A DNA stretch of 64,000 nt from Isoperla grammatica (taxonomy: Eukaryota > Arthropoda > Insecta > Plecoptera > Perlodidae), in NCBI GenBank assembly GCA_945910005.1, contig OX246739.1:36962608-37026607 (forward strand). The letters are read 5' to 3'. The translations under genes and the position numbers were made by a program. Positions 1 through 53,163 of the stretch are shown piece by piece. Below the pieces are notes generated by a model. It was given only the letters and a program-made list of their open reading frames with translations, was not told the origin of the DNA and ran no database searches. How positions within the stretch are numbered: the first letter of the stretch is position 1; the number at the start of each line of letters is the position of its first letter.

Positions 1-3000
1 GAGGAAGTATTCACGCTAACAGTCAACTCCGCCGCAACCTCGAAGTGCCCGCGAAGAACAATTCTAATAGACGGAGAACCAATCGACATGTTAATAGACA
101 CAGGAGCCTCCGTCAACATCATGAGTGAATACGTCCTCAAACTCAACAATATCAGGTACGAGACTAGATCCACCAACATTAAGATATACCCCTATGGCTC
201 GAAAGAAGAAATACCACTCTTAGGCTATTTCATGGCTAAAATCGCCACAGATAACTCGTCTATTGACGCCAAAATCCTTGTAACCAGCGGCGAAAGTGAA
301 TCCATTCTAGGCTATTCTGCCGCTACAGCACTCGGGTTGGTCCACATCGCCTCTCAAATAGTCAGTCAAGCCAACACCTATTCATCTCAATACCCATCCC
401 TATTCACCGGAATCGGAAAATTGAACGATCGCCAAGTACACTTGCATGTAGACAAAAGCATCCAACCAACAGCTCAAAGGCATAGACGTATACCTTTCCA
501 CCTAAGACAAAAGGTAGAAAAGGAGCTAACTCGTCTTGAGGAGCTCGATATAATTGAACGCGTCCCAAATGAGCCAACACCGTGGGTATCGCCCATCGTA
601 CCAGTACCGAAGCCGCACGACCCAGACGTGATTCGACTATGTGTCGACATGCGGATGCCCAATACCGCCATAAAGAGAGAAAGACATGTTACTCCTACCA
701 TCGATGACATCAGCACAGCGCTCAACGGAGCCTCGGTATTCTCAAAGTTAGACCTGAACGAAGGGTATCACCAACTGGAACTCGACATTGAATCCCGATC
801 CATCACTACGTTTTCCACTCACGTAGGCCTACGACGTTATAAAAGGTTAAACTTTGGAATCAATTCGGCAGCCGAGGTCTTCCAGGACACCATCCGTCAA
901 GTACTAGCAGGAATTCCGGGCGTCCTCAACATTAGCGACGACATACTAATCTACGGCGCAACCCCCGCGGAACATGACAAGTCTCTACACCTTGTGCTGG
1001 CACGCCTGGCAAGCCTCAATCTTACAATCAACACAAAGAAGTGTATCTTCAATCAACCAGAACTGACATTCTTCGGGTTCAAATTCTCGGCCAAGGGAAT
1101 CGCGCCCGATCCAGGAAAGGTCCAAGCCCTAACGTCAATCCAAACTCCACAAAATCCCAGCGAAATCCGAAGCTTCTTAGGGATGATCCAATTCTGCGGT
1201 AAATTCATCCCAGACCTTGCCAAGACGACCGAACCCCTACGTAAGCTCACACATAAGCACACCCCATGGGCGTGGACGGCAAGCTGTCAAACGGCTTTCG
1301 ACAAATTGAAAACACAACTCGCCAATCATCACATTCTATCGTACTACGACATCACAAAGGAAACCCACCTCACTGTCGATGCAAGCCCTGTAGGCCTAGG
1401 GGCCATCCTGTCCCAAATCAACAAAGAGGGTCACGAAGAAATCATTGCGTACGCAAGCCGCGCACTCAGCGACACGGAAGCTCGATACAGTCAAATCGAG
1501 CGCGAGGCCTTATCTGTAGTGTACGGCATAGAACATTTCAACCTGTATGTCTACGGAACACATTTCACTGTACATACTGATCATCGCCCTCTGTGTCACA
1601 TCTTTAACAACCCAAGATCCATGCCTACACCCCGAATCGAAAGGCTATGCCTGCGTTTGACACCGTACAAGTTCACGGTTGTTTACAAAAAGGGCACCGA
1701 CAATCCATCGGACTACCTGTCGAGACACCCAATCGAAAACCAACTACAAAAATTCCGAACAGCTAAAACCCCTGAAGAATTCATCTCATGTATCGTCAAC
1801 CATGCCATCCCCAAAGCCATGACATTAGACGAAATCGCAGAAGAAACGAAGAAGGACACGACCCTGCAAAACCTGAAGACGGCAATTGAGTCAAAACAAC
1901 CTGAGAAAACTATCAAAACATTCCCAGAATTAAAGAACTACCGAAGCTTCTGCCGTGACATAACAGTGGCATCCGGCGTCCTTCTAAAGGGTAAGAAAAT
2001 CATAATACCCACATCACTTCAAGCTCGCATCATATCCCTAGCTCATCGAGGACATCTGGGTATCGTCAAAACGAAAGAATTGATCCGAGAAAAAGTATGG
2101 TTCCCCCACATAGACCGACAAGTGGAGAATGCTATAAGGAACTGCCTACCATGCCAAGCTATCGTTAAAACAAAACGCCGAGACCCCATTCGATCAACAC
2201 CGCTACCCGAGAAACCGTGGTCCAGCATAGTAATTGATTTTGACGGCCCCTACCCCAATGGAAAATATCTCGCCATAATAGTGGACGAATACACGCGATA
2301 CATCTTTGCGGAAACCATAACGTCACTGAAAGCCGAATCAGTCATCCCAATGCTCCGAACAATATTCTCAATGTTCGGCATTCCCAAATCGGTGAAAAGC
2401 GACAATGGGCCCCCCTTCAACGGACATCAGTTCGGTAACTTCGCCCAAGAGATGAAGTTTCACCATCACTGCGTCACACCTCTGTGGCCAGAAGCCAATG
2501 GTCAAGCTGAAAGAGGGGTGAGAACGATAAAGAAAACCGTCTTAGCAGCTCACCTAGAGAACAAAAATGTGAGAACCGAGCTTGATGCATTTCTAATGAA
2601 CTACCGGGCCACGCCTCATACTACTACGGGCATATCCCCGTTTTCAGCTATGTTCGGACGTCGCATGGAGACTACCATACCTCAGGTACCATCAAACTTC
2701 ACACTCGACCATGCTGAATTACAACGTAAAGATGCAGAAAACAAAAGGAAGTCCAAGACCTACGCCGACGAAACCAGACACACGCGACCACATCAACTGC
2801 AAGTAGGAGACAACGTCCTAGTACGACAAAACAAACGTAATAAACTGACACCCCCCTACGACCCTAACCCATTTAAAATCTCGGAAGTTAACGGCACAAC
2901 CATCACCGCCAAAAGAGGACCCCAAACCATAGTGCGGAACTCGTCGTTCTTCAAACTAGTACCCTTCAACACTCAAACTGTCCAGCCAGAACCCTATGAA

Positions 3001-3219
3001 TCCGACATGGAAATAGAACCCCGTCGAGAAGCAATCGAACACCCGGCGAACCCTCAAGAAGAAGGTTATGCCTCCGAGGAAGAGGGAAACCCTGCGAGCC
3101 TTCCTCAAGAAGACGGAAACGACGCAGACGACGAGGAACACGGCCAAGAACTACCACCACGGTACCCCACAAGGACCAACAGGACAAGACCGAGAAGATT
3201 TAACGACTTCGTTTCGTAG
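1..3219 (+). CDS. pol: Ty3/Gypsy pol polyprotein (protease, RT, RNase H, integrase), 5'-partial
   Basis: The frame is open from base 1, so the true start is upstream; the first in-window ATG is at 88. Numbered from that ATG, an aspartic protease motif LIDTGAS lies at residues 2-8. The RT palm has Asp222 in KLDLNEGYHQ and the catalytic pair NISDD at 284-285, a variant of YxDD seen in several metazoan Gypsy lineages. RNase H starts near Asp431 (VDASPVGLGA). Integrase has an H-x2-H...C-x2-C zinc finger (His653, His656, Cys686, Cys689) and a catalytic triad Asp717, Asp772, Glu808 with exactly 35 residues between the last two. The C-terminal tail is acidic and then basic, with no chromodomain that I recognise. 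All catalytic residues are present and there is no stop or frameshift, so this copy may still encode active enzymes. It replicates the element through an RNA intermediate. Confidence 0.93.
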   Translation, partial: EEVFTLTVNSAATSKCPRRTILIDGEPIDMLIDTGASVNIMSEYVLKLNNIRYETRSTNIKIYPYGSKEEIPLLGYFMAKIATDNSSIDAKILVTSGESESILGYSAATALGLVHIASQIVSQANTYSSQYPSLFTGIGKLNDRQVHLHVDKSIQPTAQRHRRIPFHLRQKVEKELTRLEELDIIERVPNEPTPWVSPIVPVPKPHDPDVIRLCVDMRMPNTAIKRERHVTPTIDDISTALNGASVFSKLDLNEGYHQLELDIESRSITTFSTHVGLRRYKRLNFGINSAAEVFQDTIRQVLAGIPGVLNISDDILIYGATPAEHDKSLHLVLARLASLNLTINTKKCIFNQPELTFFGFKFSAKGIAPDPGKVQALTSIQTPQNPSEIRSFLGMIQFCGKFIPDLAKTTEPLRKLTHKHTPWAWTASCQTAFDKLKTQLANHHILSYYDITKETHLTVDASPVGLGAILSQINKEGHEEIIAYASRALSDTEARYSQIEREALSVVYGIEHFNLYVYGTHFTVHTDHRPLCHIFNNPRSMPTPRIERLCLRLTPYKFTVVYKKGTDNPSDYLSRHPIENQLQKFRTAKTPEEFISCIVNHAIPKAMTLDEIAEETKKDTTLQNLKTAIESKQPEKTIKTFPELKNYRSFCRDITVASGVLLKGKKIIIPTSLQARIISLAHRGHLGIVKTKELIREKVWFPHIDRQVENAIRNCLPCQAIVKTKRRDPIRSTPLPEKPWSSIVIDFDGPYPNGKYLAIIVDEYTRYIFAETITSLKAESVIPMLRTIFSMFGIPKSVKSDNGPPFNGHQFGNFAQEMKFHHHCVTPLWPEANGQAERGVRTIKKTVLAAHLENKNVRTELDAFLMNYRATPHTTTGISPFSAMFGRRMETTIPQVPSNFTLDHAELQRKDAENKRKSKTYADETRHTRPHQLQVGDNVLVRQNKRNKLTPPYDPNPFKISEVNGTTITAKRGPQTIVRNSSFFKLVPFNTQTVQPEPYESDMEIEPRREAIEHPANPQEEGYASEEEGNPASLPQEDGNDADDEEHGQELPPRYPTRTNRTRPRRFNDFVS

Positions 3220-3413
3220 CGCCAATAAGCCTACTATATTAAGTTACAAGTAGCCTCCTAAAGGACAAACGTAAACACCTCTTCAAGGAAACCAAGTAGC
3301 CTCGTAAAGGAGAATAAAATCACTAGACTAAGCTAATTGATGTAAGGCAATAGTAACTAATAGCTGATGGTATTGCAACTAGTACCCTAGGATCAAAATA
3401 AGGAAGGGAAGGA

Positions 3414-3640
3414 TGTAGTGTCTTTAATTAAAATGCGCGCCAGGCCACCGCCTGTTCGAAAGTAAAGGTTAGAAGGCGCAGCAAGAAAACAGATTTGTAC
3501 TTCCGGTAATATAATAAAAAGCAGTATCATCAAAAGCACATTGGGTAATCTGTATCCACAGTCCCTCACCTGATCACGACTTCCTCAAGTAAGGAGAGAA
3601 CATCACAACCTCGTCATACCATGTCGTAATAAAATAATTC
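3414..3640 (+). repeat. Probable 3' LTR of the Gypsy element
   Basis: A TGTAGTGTC start follows the polypurine tract directly, which is where a Gypsy LTR begins. The segment contains an AATAAA signal at 3513-3518, as expected in an LTR R region. The right end is not certain because the partner LTR is outside the window; the listed end is approximate. Confidence 0.6.
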
Positions 3641-4100
3641 AAAAGCTCCAACTGGTTATTATTATGGACTGTTGTTTATTATACAGAACGTTTTAATTAT
3701 CTCGCTTGTACAATTAACCTAATTATTATTGAATAATTTTATTGGTGGGTAAAAAACTAACTTTAATAATAATAATAATAATAATAAAATGTATACTTAA
3801 AATAATGCTACTGGTATAAACTGTAGTAATTACCTTTTGAGAGTTCCATTGAATACATTCATCCACTTTTTTAAATGGATGAATGGATTGTTTTGAATTA
3901 TCTTGGATAGTTTATGCTGAAACTCGAGATTTATACGAAATACGGTACATGTACTGCGCCACCCCTATCATAGAAACATATATTTACGCATGTTAGTGTA
4001 GCTTGGCTCAGTCTGGTGTAAGGTAGTGTAGAATGATACAGATTGCTGTGTTAAGACAACCATACCTGCCCATGCATGTTACGATTACCCTTCTTTCATA

Positions 4101-4318
4101 GAAACAAACAAACTTTTGGTGTAGGAAAGCGTAGTTTAGTTTAGAGTAGTGTAGTTTGCTAATACAACTAGACAGCCATTTTTTTTGATAACCCTCCATG
4201 AATAGAAACAAACAAACTTTTGGTGTAGGGAAGTGTAGTTTAGTTTAGAGTAGTGTATAGTTTGCTAATACAACCAGACAGACATTTTTTCGATAACCCT
4301 CCATGAATAGAAACAAAC
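4101..4318. repeat. 104/105-bp tandem duplication
   Basis: Two near-identical units (4101-4204 and 4205-4309), each starting GAAACAAACAAACTTTTGG and ending in CCCTCCATGAATA, are followed by 9 bases of a third. They differ by a few substitutions and small indels. No coding content. Confidence 0.85.
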
Positions 4319-5308
4319 GTTCGGTTCAGCCCGGTTTAGTTCGGTAGAGTTTCTTGGTTTTGCCATTGAATGTCGAGACTCGCGAAGATGTGGTGTTACA
4401 TTATTCATGAGGGTGGGACAGGGGGAGGGGGAGGGGGGGGAGGAATGTCGGCAAGACTTAATTTATTAATTGAACGCAAGTTGGGAGTAAAAGCACCGCA
4501 CTCGCGGTAACCCCCCCACCCTCCTTCTATCCCCGTCTCTCCAGTTGGCGCTGCTGCCCATTCTTTCCACGCTCGCGATTGACGCGCCGCTAATTAATCA
4601 TGTGTGTGTCATGTCTTCAATGGTAGGCGAACTCTCTCCGCTTCTTATTGCGCAATTATGCATGTATAGTTGTATACCTACCTACCTACCTATCTGGTAT
4701 CACGGCTAGAATTGGCTTTTTTAAAGATTAAAACTCTGTTAGGCTCCCCCCCCCCCCCCCCAGGGGTAGGAAATTACCTGTCATGTGAAACAGAACACGG
4801 TAGGGGACTGTGGAGGGTCAGATCTTGTAAGGTAGCCTTCAACACGCAAATAATCTAGCGTGTTTTTTGTGCATATTTTAATTGTATTGTCATTCTCCCT
4901 ACATGGAATTAACTAATAATATTACCATCAACCATTCATCTCAAGATTATTTATGACTCAATTCTAAGGGTTCGCTTTTTGATTGAGGAGAGCTTTGTAA
5001 ATTAATAAGGACCTTCAGTTAGAAATGCTGTAGTGGAAATGGAACCTCCAATCACTGACTCACATCTTATCAATCCGTTCATGTATTTTGGGTTTCTAGG
5101 TGGTATAATACGGTATAGAAAAATAAAAATAATGCTATTGATATTAAAAAATAAATAATTTGACTTACAATAACTGAAAGATGGAGAATATATATAGGCA
5201 CGTCTGTTTTCAAATATCTTGGAATAGTACTACAGTAGGTCATGATGTTTTCTTGGCGCTGCTTTCGTGATGGCAAATTGAAGGCCGCCATTAGACTGGC
5301 AAAAACAT

Positions 5309-5700
5309 GATCGTGTGCCGACAGGGTATATCTTACTATCTTTGATCGTGTGCCGGCAGGGTATATCTTACTATCTTTGATTGTGTGCCGACAGGGTATA
5401 TCTTACTATCTTTGATCGTGTGCCAACAGGGTATATCTTACTATCTTTGATCGTGTGCCGGCAGGGTATATCTTACTATCTTTGATCGTATGCCGACAGG
5501 GTATATCTTACTATCTTTGATCGTGTGCCGGCAGGGTATATCTTACTATCTTTGATCGTGTGCCGGCAGGGTATATCTTACTATCTTTGATCGTATGCCG
5601 ACAGGGTATATCTTACTATCTTTGATCGTGTGCCGGCAGGGTATATCTTACTATCTTTGATCGTATGCCGGCAGGGTATATCTTACTATCTTTGATCGTG
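5309..5700. repeat. 35-bp minisatellite, 11 full copies plus a partial
   Basis: The unit starts GATCGTGTGCC and ends CTTACTATCTTT. GATCGT starts recur every 35 bases from 5309 to 5694. Copies differ mainly at two positions (CCGACAGG, CCGGCAGG or CCAACAGG, and GTG or ATG), so the array has homogenised recently. The units abut with no unique spacers, so it is not a CRISPR array. Confidence 0.95.
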
Positions 5701-6009
5701 TGTCAAGAGTGAGTGGATCGCGACTACGCGAGCCGTTTAGCGTGTTACGATCATACGATCCTAAACAAGTCATCTTATCAAAGTACAGTTGCATTTAGGA
5801 TCATGAACATCAATACAGTGTAATTTCAAGATTGAAATATGTGATTAGTAACTGGCGGCTTCCTATGCCAACATAATGGCGGCATTGAATTTGTAACATC
5901 TTCTACTAATTTTAGGTGGTACTTATGGTATGGCAGGTAGGGCATGGGCCTTACGCCTGTTAGCCTAGGGTTGTAACTTTACATTACCACGTCTACCTGT
6001 GGTTAGTTA

Positions 6010-6391
6010 TGACGTCACTACGCCTGCCTGTGGTTAAATTATGACGTCACTATACGTCTGCCAGCCTGTAGGTTGGGTATGACGTCACTATACGTCTGCC
6101 AGCTTGCAGGTTGGGTATGACGTCACTATACGTCTGCCAGCTTGTAGGTTGGGTATGACGTCACTATACGTCTGCCAGCTTGTAGGTTAGGTATGACGTC
6201 ACTATACGTCTGCCAGCTTGTAGGTTGGGTATGACGTCACTATACGTCTGCCAGCTTGTAGGTTGGGTATGACGTCACTATACGTCTGCCAGCTTGTAGG
6301 TTGGGTATGACGTCACTATACGTCTGCCAGCTTGTAGGTTAGGTATGACGTCACTATACGTCTGCCAGCTTGTAGGTTGGGTATGACGTCA
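6010..6391. repeat. 38-bp minisatellite with a TGACGTCA (CRE) palindrome in every unit
   Basis: Perfect TGACGTCA octamers occur at 6010, 6042, 6080, 6118, 6156, 6194, 6232, 6270, 6308, 6346 and 6384. The last ten are 38 bases apart, except that the 6042 copy follows the first at 32. The rest of the unit reads CTATACGTCTGCCAGCTTGT then AGGTTGGGTA. TGACGTCA is the consensus site for CREB/ATF bZIP factors in animals. Whether these sites act as an enhancer here is inference. Confidence 0.93.
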
Positions 6392-9292
6392 TTACATCTG
6401 CCTGTGAGCGAAAAGGCAATTCGTTCTCTATACGTTCAAAGAAGCAGACGCGAAAACCTTAATTATCCGAACAAAGGAAATTTGCGTTTTGTTTCAACTC
6501 TCATCAATGCCAACGAGAAACCGATGTTTTAAAACAAATTAGGTACGATTTAATTTTAATTTCTTATTTAGTCGACGGGGATGAAATAATTTATAATATG
6601 ATTGAGTTTCGTTGAGTTGAGCGCGAGGCGGGTCTTGGTGGTAGTTTCGCAATAGTTTTTAATTGCATTCGCTTTGTACAGTTTCTCGTGTATTTACGCG
6701 GGAGAATTCAATTATCCATCGGGTTCGGAGAGGGCTGCATTTCACGGAGTACGTGTGTGTGTGTGGGGTATACGTACAATATGGGCGTGTCTTTCAATCT
6801 ATTATTTCATTTTTTCTGTATTTATCATACGTTATTTTATTATTTTAAATTTATAGAACAATTTGTATTGTTTTGTTATTATTTCTTATTGTTCGATGTC
6901 CTCTTTTCTTCGGTAATTTGTTTTCTTGTAATATTATTTGAACTGCTATCGTATCTTATTTTGTTTATTGTTTTTATTATTGTGTCATGCTAGTTGTATT
7001 CATTGTCATATTTTCTTAATCAGTTTTATAACTGGAAGGATGTAGCCTACATAGAATAAATAAATAGACACAATAGGTGTACACGGGTTTTGAGAGTATA
7101 TGAGTGCATAATTTGTGTGTGATTATATATGAATGTGTTTTTGAGAATGTGTTTGTGTGTGCGATGTACATCCATCCAGTGTCCACAAGGTGTCGGTATT
7201 GACACCCCTCGTCCAACACGTGAGTCCAACACGTGAGTCCAACCCGAGTGCGGCTAACTTTGCAGCGGTCTAAAGTGAAGTAAAGTAAAGTGAAGTAAAG
7301 TCACTACGCTCGCATCAACGTCCGTCGTTTATATTGATTTAGCTAAAACGTTTCCCGTTACCTGACGCGTCGGTACATCACGACGCACGCCAATCGACTT
7401 AGTAAATAGCCATCTTAACGCGCGATTCGGGTTAACGAAAATTTATTATTTTTGCTTCGAGGCGCGTAAAAAGGGAACTATAGAAAAACGTAACTCGCAA
7501 AATTATGACGTTTTTATTGACTTCTTGAGAACGCTTTAACATAATTATTGAAAAAAGTGATTCACCTGGAATTTGGGGTTGTATCAGTTAAATAATGAAT
7601 TTAAAAAGTAAAAAAAATTTCGTCTTTACGTCTATTATTTTATTAATTAATTATAAATTGAATCCGCAACTGAATTACGAATCGTAAGGATTAAAATACG
7701 TGAAATTTTTATTAAATCCATTGTTTAGCTGATAAAACCAAATCCCGGATATCAATCACATTTTCAATGTCTTGAATGGTTTTTAAGATATCGATAAAAT
7801 ACCGTTTAGCCTGGGTCTAACATTGCGACTTGTACATAATGTAGTAACAAATGTACGTAGTTTATGTGTAGTGACTGATGACATAATTTAAGTGCAGTGA
7901 CTAATGTGTACGTAGTTAAATTAGTGCCTAATAATACAGTGTTTAAGTATAGTAGCTTCTCTGTCCCATCTCCCTTGCTTCCAAGACATATATAATAAAT
8001 TTCGCAACGTTACAAAAGTTTCCGTGCGGCGTTGCCACGTTTCCTCGGCCGCACGTAAAGAGGGCGGCGCGCATGCGCTTCGCTTCGCATCGCATCGCTG
8101 CGGCTTTCTCTGCTGGCAACACATGCACACTTGGTTGCTCTTCAATATAATAATATTGTGATGAACGTTACTTGTTTCTAGCCTAGGTTAACTTTCGATT
8201 TGCTTTGCTTTAGAACTTCTCTCCTCCCTCCCGCAAGTTGGAGAGCGGGCGTGCTGGTTGCGGTTTTTATGTCTCAATATTGCTTGCTTCGTTTGACTAA
8301 GTTGCCGAGATTCTTGGGCAGACATCTTCAAATTAATCTTTGTACTTAGTTTGATCCCGTGCATAGAGAGAGAGAGAGAGAGAGAAAGTTGGCCGCCGCG
8401 CGCGCTCACAAAGTTGCCTCCTCTCCTCGTCAAATTATCGCTCTTAATTTAAGGTCGGTCTTTGGAATATTTAAGGAGCTTGTGGTCGGCAGAGGGGATG
8501 CTTACTTTAAAGGCTGTTTACCGTTGTGTTATTTGCACACTAATTTAACAAATGGGTTAAATATAACGAGAAATCTATTACAGCAGTTAGAAAATTGTGT
8601 GTAGAGGATTATTATTATTTTATTAATATTTTAATGTATGCTGTATTCATTTTGTTTATGCCGCAGATCATCCCTTTGCGTTGTTATTAATTACGAAAAA
8701 AAGTTAAAATTTGTTGTAAATGTAAATTAATGCTAATAATAATTATCCATACAAATAAAATATAGGCTGACATCACAAAAGTTACACATTAAAATAATAT
8801 GGAATCAAAAGTTTTGTTTCATTCGGCCCAATATTCATTTATAGAAGATAGATTAGATATAACTATTGATTAAAGAACCTGGTTGTAATTAGGAATCAAC
8901 AGATATTGTTGTTTGGATGTGAATGTTTTAGGGCATAGCACACAAGGCAACGGCTGTTTCATTTCTCGCAGTCGTGTCCAGCTGTATCGTGTAGTCTGCG
9001 GTGACGTCATAGTAATCTTCTTCTTTGTCTTCTTCTTCTTGTTGCCCTGACGAGCTCGACGTGGCGTGTCCGCGGTTCAAGTTTTCGCTCGTGTTCGGAA
9101 AGTAAAAACACTGTCTCGTGTTTTACTTTCAGTTGCGCGAAAACACGAGTTTTCAGACAGACAGAACTATTTTCTTCCCGGGAGAGTTCTTACTCGACAC
9201 GTTACCATTCATTGGCTATGACGTCACCGTCTTCGTCACAGTCTGCCCATCATGTCGCGCGTTATTACATCTTCCAATATAGTTGTCCTGAA

Positions 9293-9405
9293 GCAACCTT
9301 ACCGATGCTTTCGTCATAGGTGAGTCGTAGCCAATCAGCGGAAACCAGTTTTAAATACCAATCGCTGATTGGCCACGAGTCACGACGCATAGGTAAGATT
9401 GTTGC
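9293..9405. mobile_element. Short inverted-repeat element (MITE-like)
   Basis: The two ends are imperfect inverted repeats (GCAACCTTACCGATGC against GCATAGGTAAGATTGTTGC). Inside is a second perfect inverted pair, GCCAATCAGCG and CGCTGATTGGC. The word TGCTTTCGTCA near its left end recurs in other inverted-repeat elements of this window (12838-13707 and, with one change, 30314-30453). Confidence 0.55.
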
Positions 9406-11751
9406 GGGGTAATTATATAGTGTGTCGGTCGCCACCCCATGAGCATTGGTTCGTGCCGCGGTTGCTCATGTCCGCCTTATCAGAGGACAAACGTTTTTGT
9501 TCCTTGGGATCCACACAGCCTTCAGTATGTTGAAGCTGCAGAGCCTTCTTTATCTCATGCACTGATGAATATCGTTGGCACTTCCACCTAGGTGATTGAT
9601 GACCTATCTCTCTCTTTCTCTCTCTCACACACACTCTCAGATGGGACGTTTTATCGGCAAATCTTATGACACTTTGCAATATGTCAACATGTAAATAGAT
9701 CGTGAAAGTTATTTTCTTGGCGAGAACATTAGTACTGAAATCACATCCAAGAAGAAGAAGTAGAAGAAGAATGTGTAATTTAGACAGCCGTTCGATCCTT
9801 CCTAGTTGTTCCACGGTAGCGCGAATCTTTTCTGGCTCCGATTCGACCACTTTCTCTCTCTGTGATAAGAAACTCAACGTAGCCAAAATGTAGTCAACAG
9901 GTATCCACTAGGATTGGAACATGTCCAATAATAGTGTGCAATGACTTGGCTATTCCATGTGGGGCCTATTTGGATGGGTGTGTAATCATGAACGTGTATC
10001 AATTCATCAACAGAAAAGAGAAAACTAGCTATTTGTTAGACGTATCCATCCAATTACCAAATCAGGCTACTATTTAATTTCAATGGGTTGCACTGAGTGC
10101 GCACTGGTGCACCAATTGCTGTTGTGTATTGTTGTTCCAATTGTTAAAGACGCACTAAGTGCGGCCCAGTGAGTTCTGCAGTCATTGGAAAACGCCTCTT
10201 CACGTGGCGGTCCTCGTGAGATTTAACGTTTTGAACCGTCGTCTGTTAATTACGTACTTATTGACGACAGTACACATTTTTTAAGTCGTTCTGAGAGCAG
10301 AAAACGTTGAAAACGTTTTCCCCGCGTTAGGCCGAGCCGCCACTGTTATCCGTCTACGTATTATGATCACAAAATGTGTCCTTCTACCAAAGATTAGACA
10401 GTGCTTCTACAAAATAATCTCGGCTAATTTCGCCTTGTGTGATATGCACGGTACAAGTATTCTCCTTGATGTTTAACATAAAACCATAATTTATGTGCTT
10501 TCGTGCAGGCGTTTTTGACTAAGAAAATCCTTTTTGACAGCTGCGGCGGGGGCTATCGAACAATGGCCGAACTCGGATGTCATCTATCTGTAAACACATC
10601 AATTCTCGAAACTAGAGACTGTTCCGATTCTAAACATTTGTCACTTATATGAGAATTTGAAGACGAAATCGAACTGTTGTTTAATCCATACTGTTGACCT
10701 AAATACTTTTCAACTCCTGACTCCCCAGTCTTTCAATTACGATCTGTGCCATAAATCCTGGTTGCGGTATAGTTAGATTCGTTTCGTTTTAGTCCGCCTA
10801 ATTTGTTCCCTAACAAGGTAGCCTATGTTGTCGTAAACTCACACACATACACGTCACTTTAACGACCCATAAAACTCTGACTGGCAACCCTCAACCAACC
10901 CGACAGTCCCTTAATGGTTTACGCCATCCCTCACTCTCGGAAACCTTGTTATTTATTCATGGCTTTCATTTATTTGCTGTGATACATTACGAAATAATTT
11001 AATAGATTTTAGGTTCTACCTTATCTGGGCTTATATTGCTCATAATCTACATTACATGTTCGTTTCGTGCATATAGTTTAACGGATAATTTTTATGCACT
11101 GCTTATTTTTCGTCGTTCAGTTTACAGTTCCTGTAGATACAATCGTGGCTGTAAAAACTTGTATAATTAGATTGTGTATAAAAATAGAACTGACCTAAGT
11201 AGTTCTGTTCATGCATTTTTCATATTTTTGGTATTGTTTAGTTACAGAGAAAAACGAACAGATTGAAAACTAAAATCGAGCATGAAATGTGACGTTGACA
11301 TAAGAAAAACGAAAGTAACCTCGATGATAAGAGGTATGGGGGTGGGAAGGGGGTAATGTGATATTTTAATGTTATTAATGCTGCAAGTGATTTGTGATTG
11401 TAATTCTATAATACGCAGTTGACATAATAAATGGTGCTTTTTATATATTTTATTGTCACGTAAATTTTAGCTCAAAAGGTCAAATAAAACATTCAAGAAA
11501 ACTTAGCATCTCGCTGGGCTTACTATACCATCTTCTCGACAAATACAAAGTGACTAGTTCTTTAATGATTAAAAAACGCGAATTTTTTTAGATATCCGCG
11601 CTCTATGTCACAAAGGTCGCGTGTACGCATCCGAAAATTTATGGTTTAATTGAAGTTAATGGCCGTTTTAAAAAGTATTTTTTAAATTTGTATTGTAAAT
11701 TAGTTTGCGTGATGCAATTTAGCTTCATCTCTTTGGTTTCAATTGTTTCAG

Positions 11752-53163
<41,412 letters not shown>

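Larger units (their letters stand above)
1..3640 (+). mobile_element. Ty3/Gypsy LTR retrotransposon, 3' part (gag and 5' LTR outside the window)
   Basis: The window opens inside a retrotransposon. The visible part is a continuous pol frame (bases 1-3219), a 180-base untranslated stretch, a purine-rich tract AAGGAAGGGAAGGA at 3400-3413, and a probable 3' LTR starting TGTAGTG at 3414. The order protease, reverse transcriptase, RNase H, integrase is the Ty3/Gypsy order. The element is on the + strand, the same strand as teneurin. The 5' LTR, gag and left target duplication are off the window, so the outer ends cannot be confirmed. The uninterrupted frame suggests recent insertion. Confidence 0.9.
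3641..11751. other. Region with no supported gene, upstream of the first visible teneurin exon
   Basis: About 8.1 kb without a reading frame that looks coding; the open frames are short and low-complexity. It holds a (TAA)n tract near 3764, a G-rich run at about 4408-4443 (several GGGG blocks, G-quadruplex-prone), a C-run at 4746-4761, three tandem arrays listed separately, a (GA)n tract near 8366-8384, a hairpin-forming stretch at about 9098-9131 and a short inverted-repeat element at 9293-9405. It could be intergenic DNA or the intron that separates the missing 5' teneurin exons from the exon at 11752. Apart from the listed items I see nothing in 6400-9290 or 9406-11751. Confidence 0.6.

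Noticed and set aside
5309..6391. Regular arrays that could suggest CRISPR
   Set aside because: Units abut directly with no unique spacers, and the host is an animal; these are minisatellites.
9413..9886. 157-codon frame on the minus strand
   Set aside because: No recognisable domain, low-complexity stretches (GA-rich, poly-Leu) and no splice or start context; not supported as a gene.
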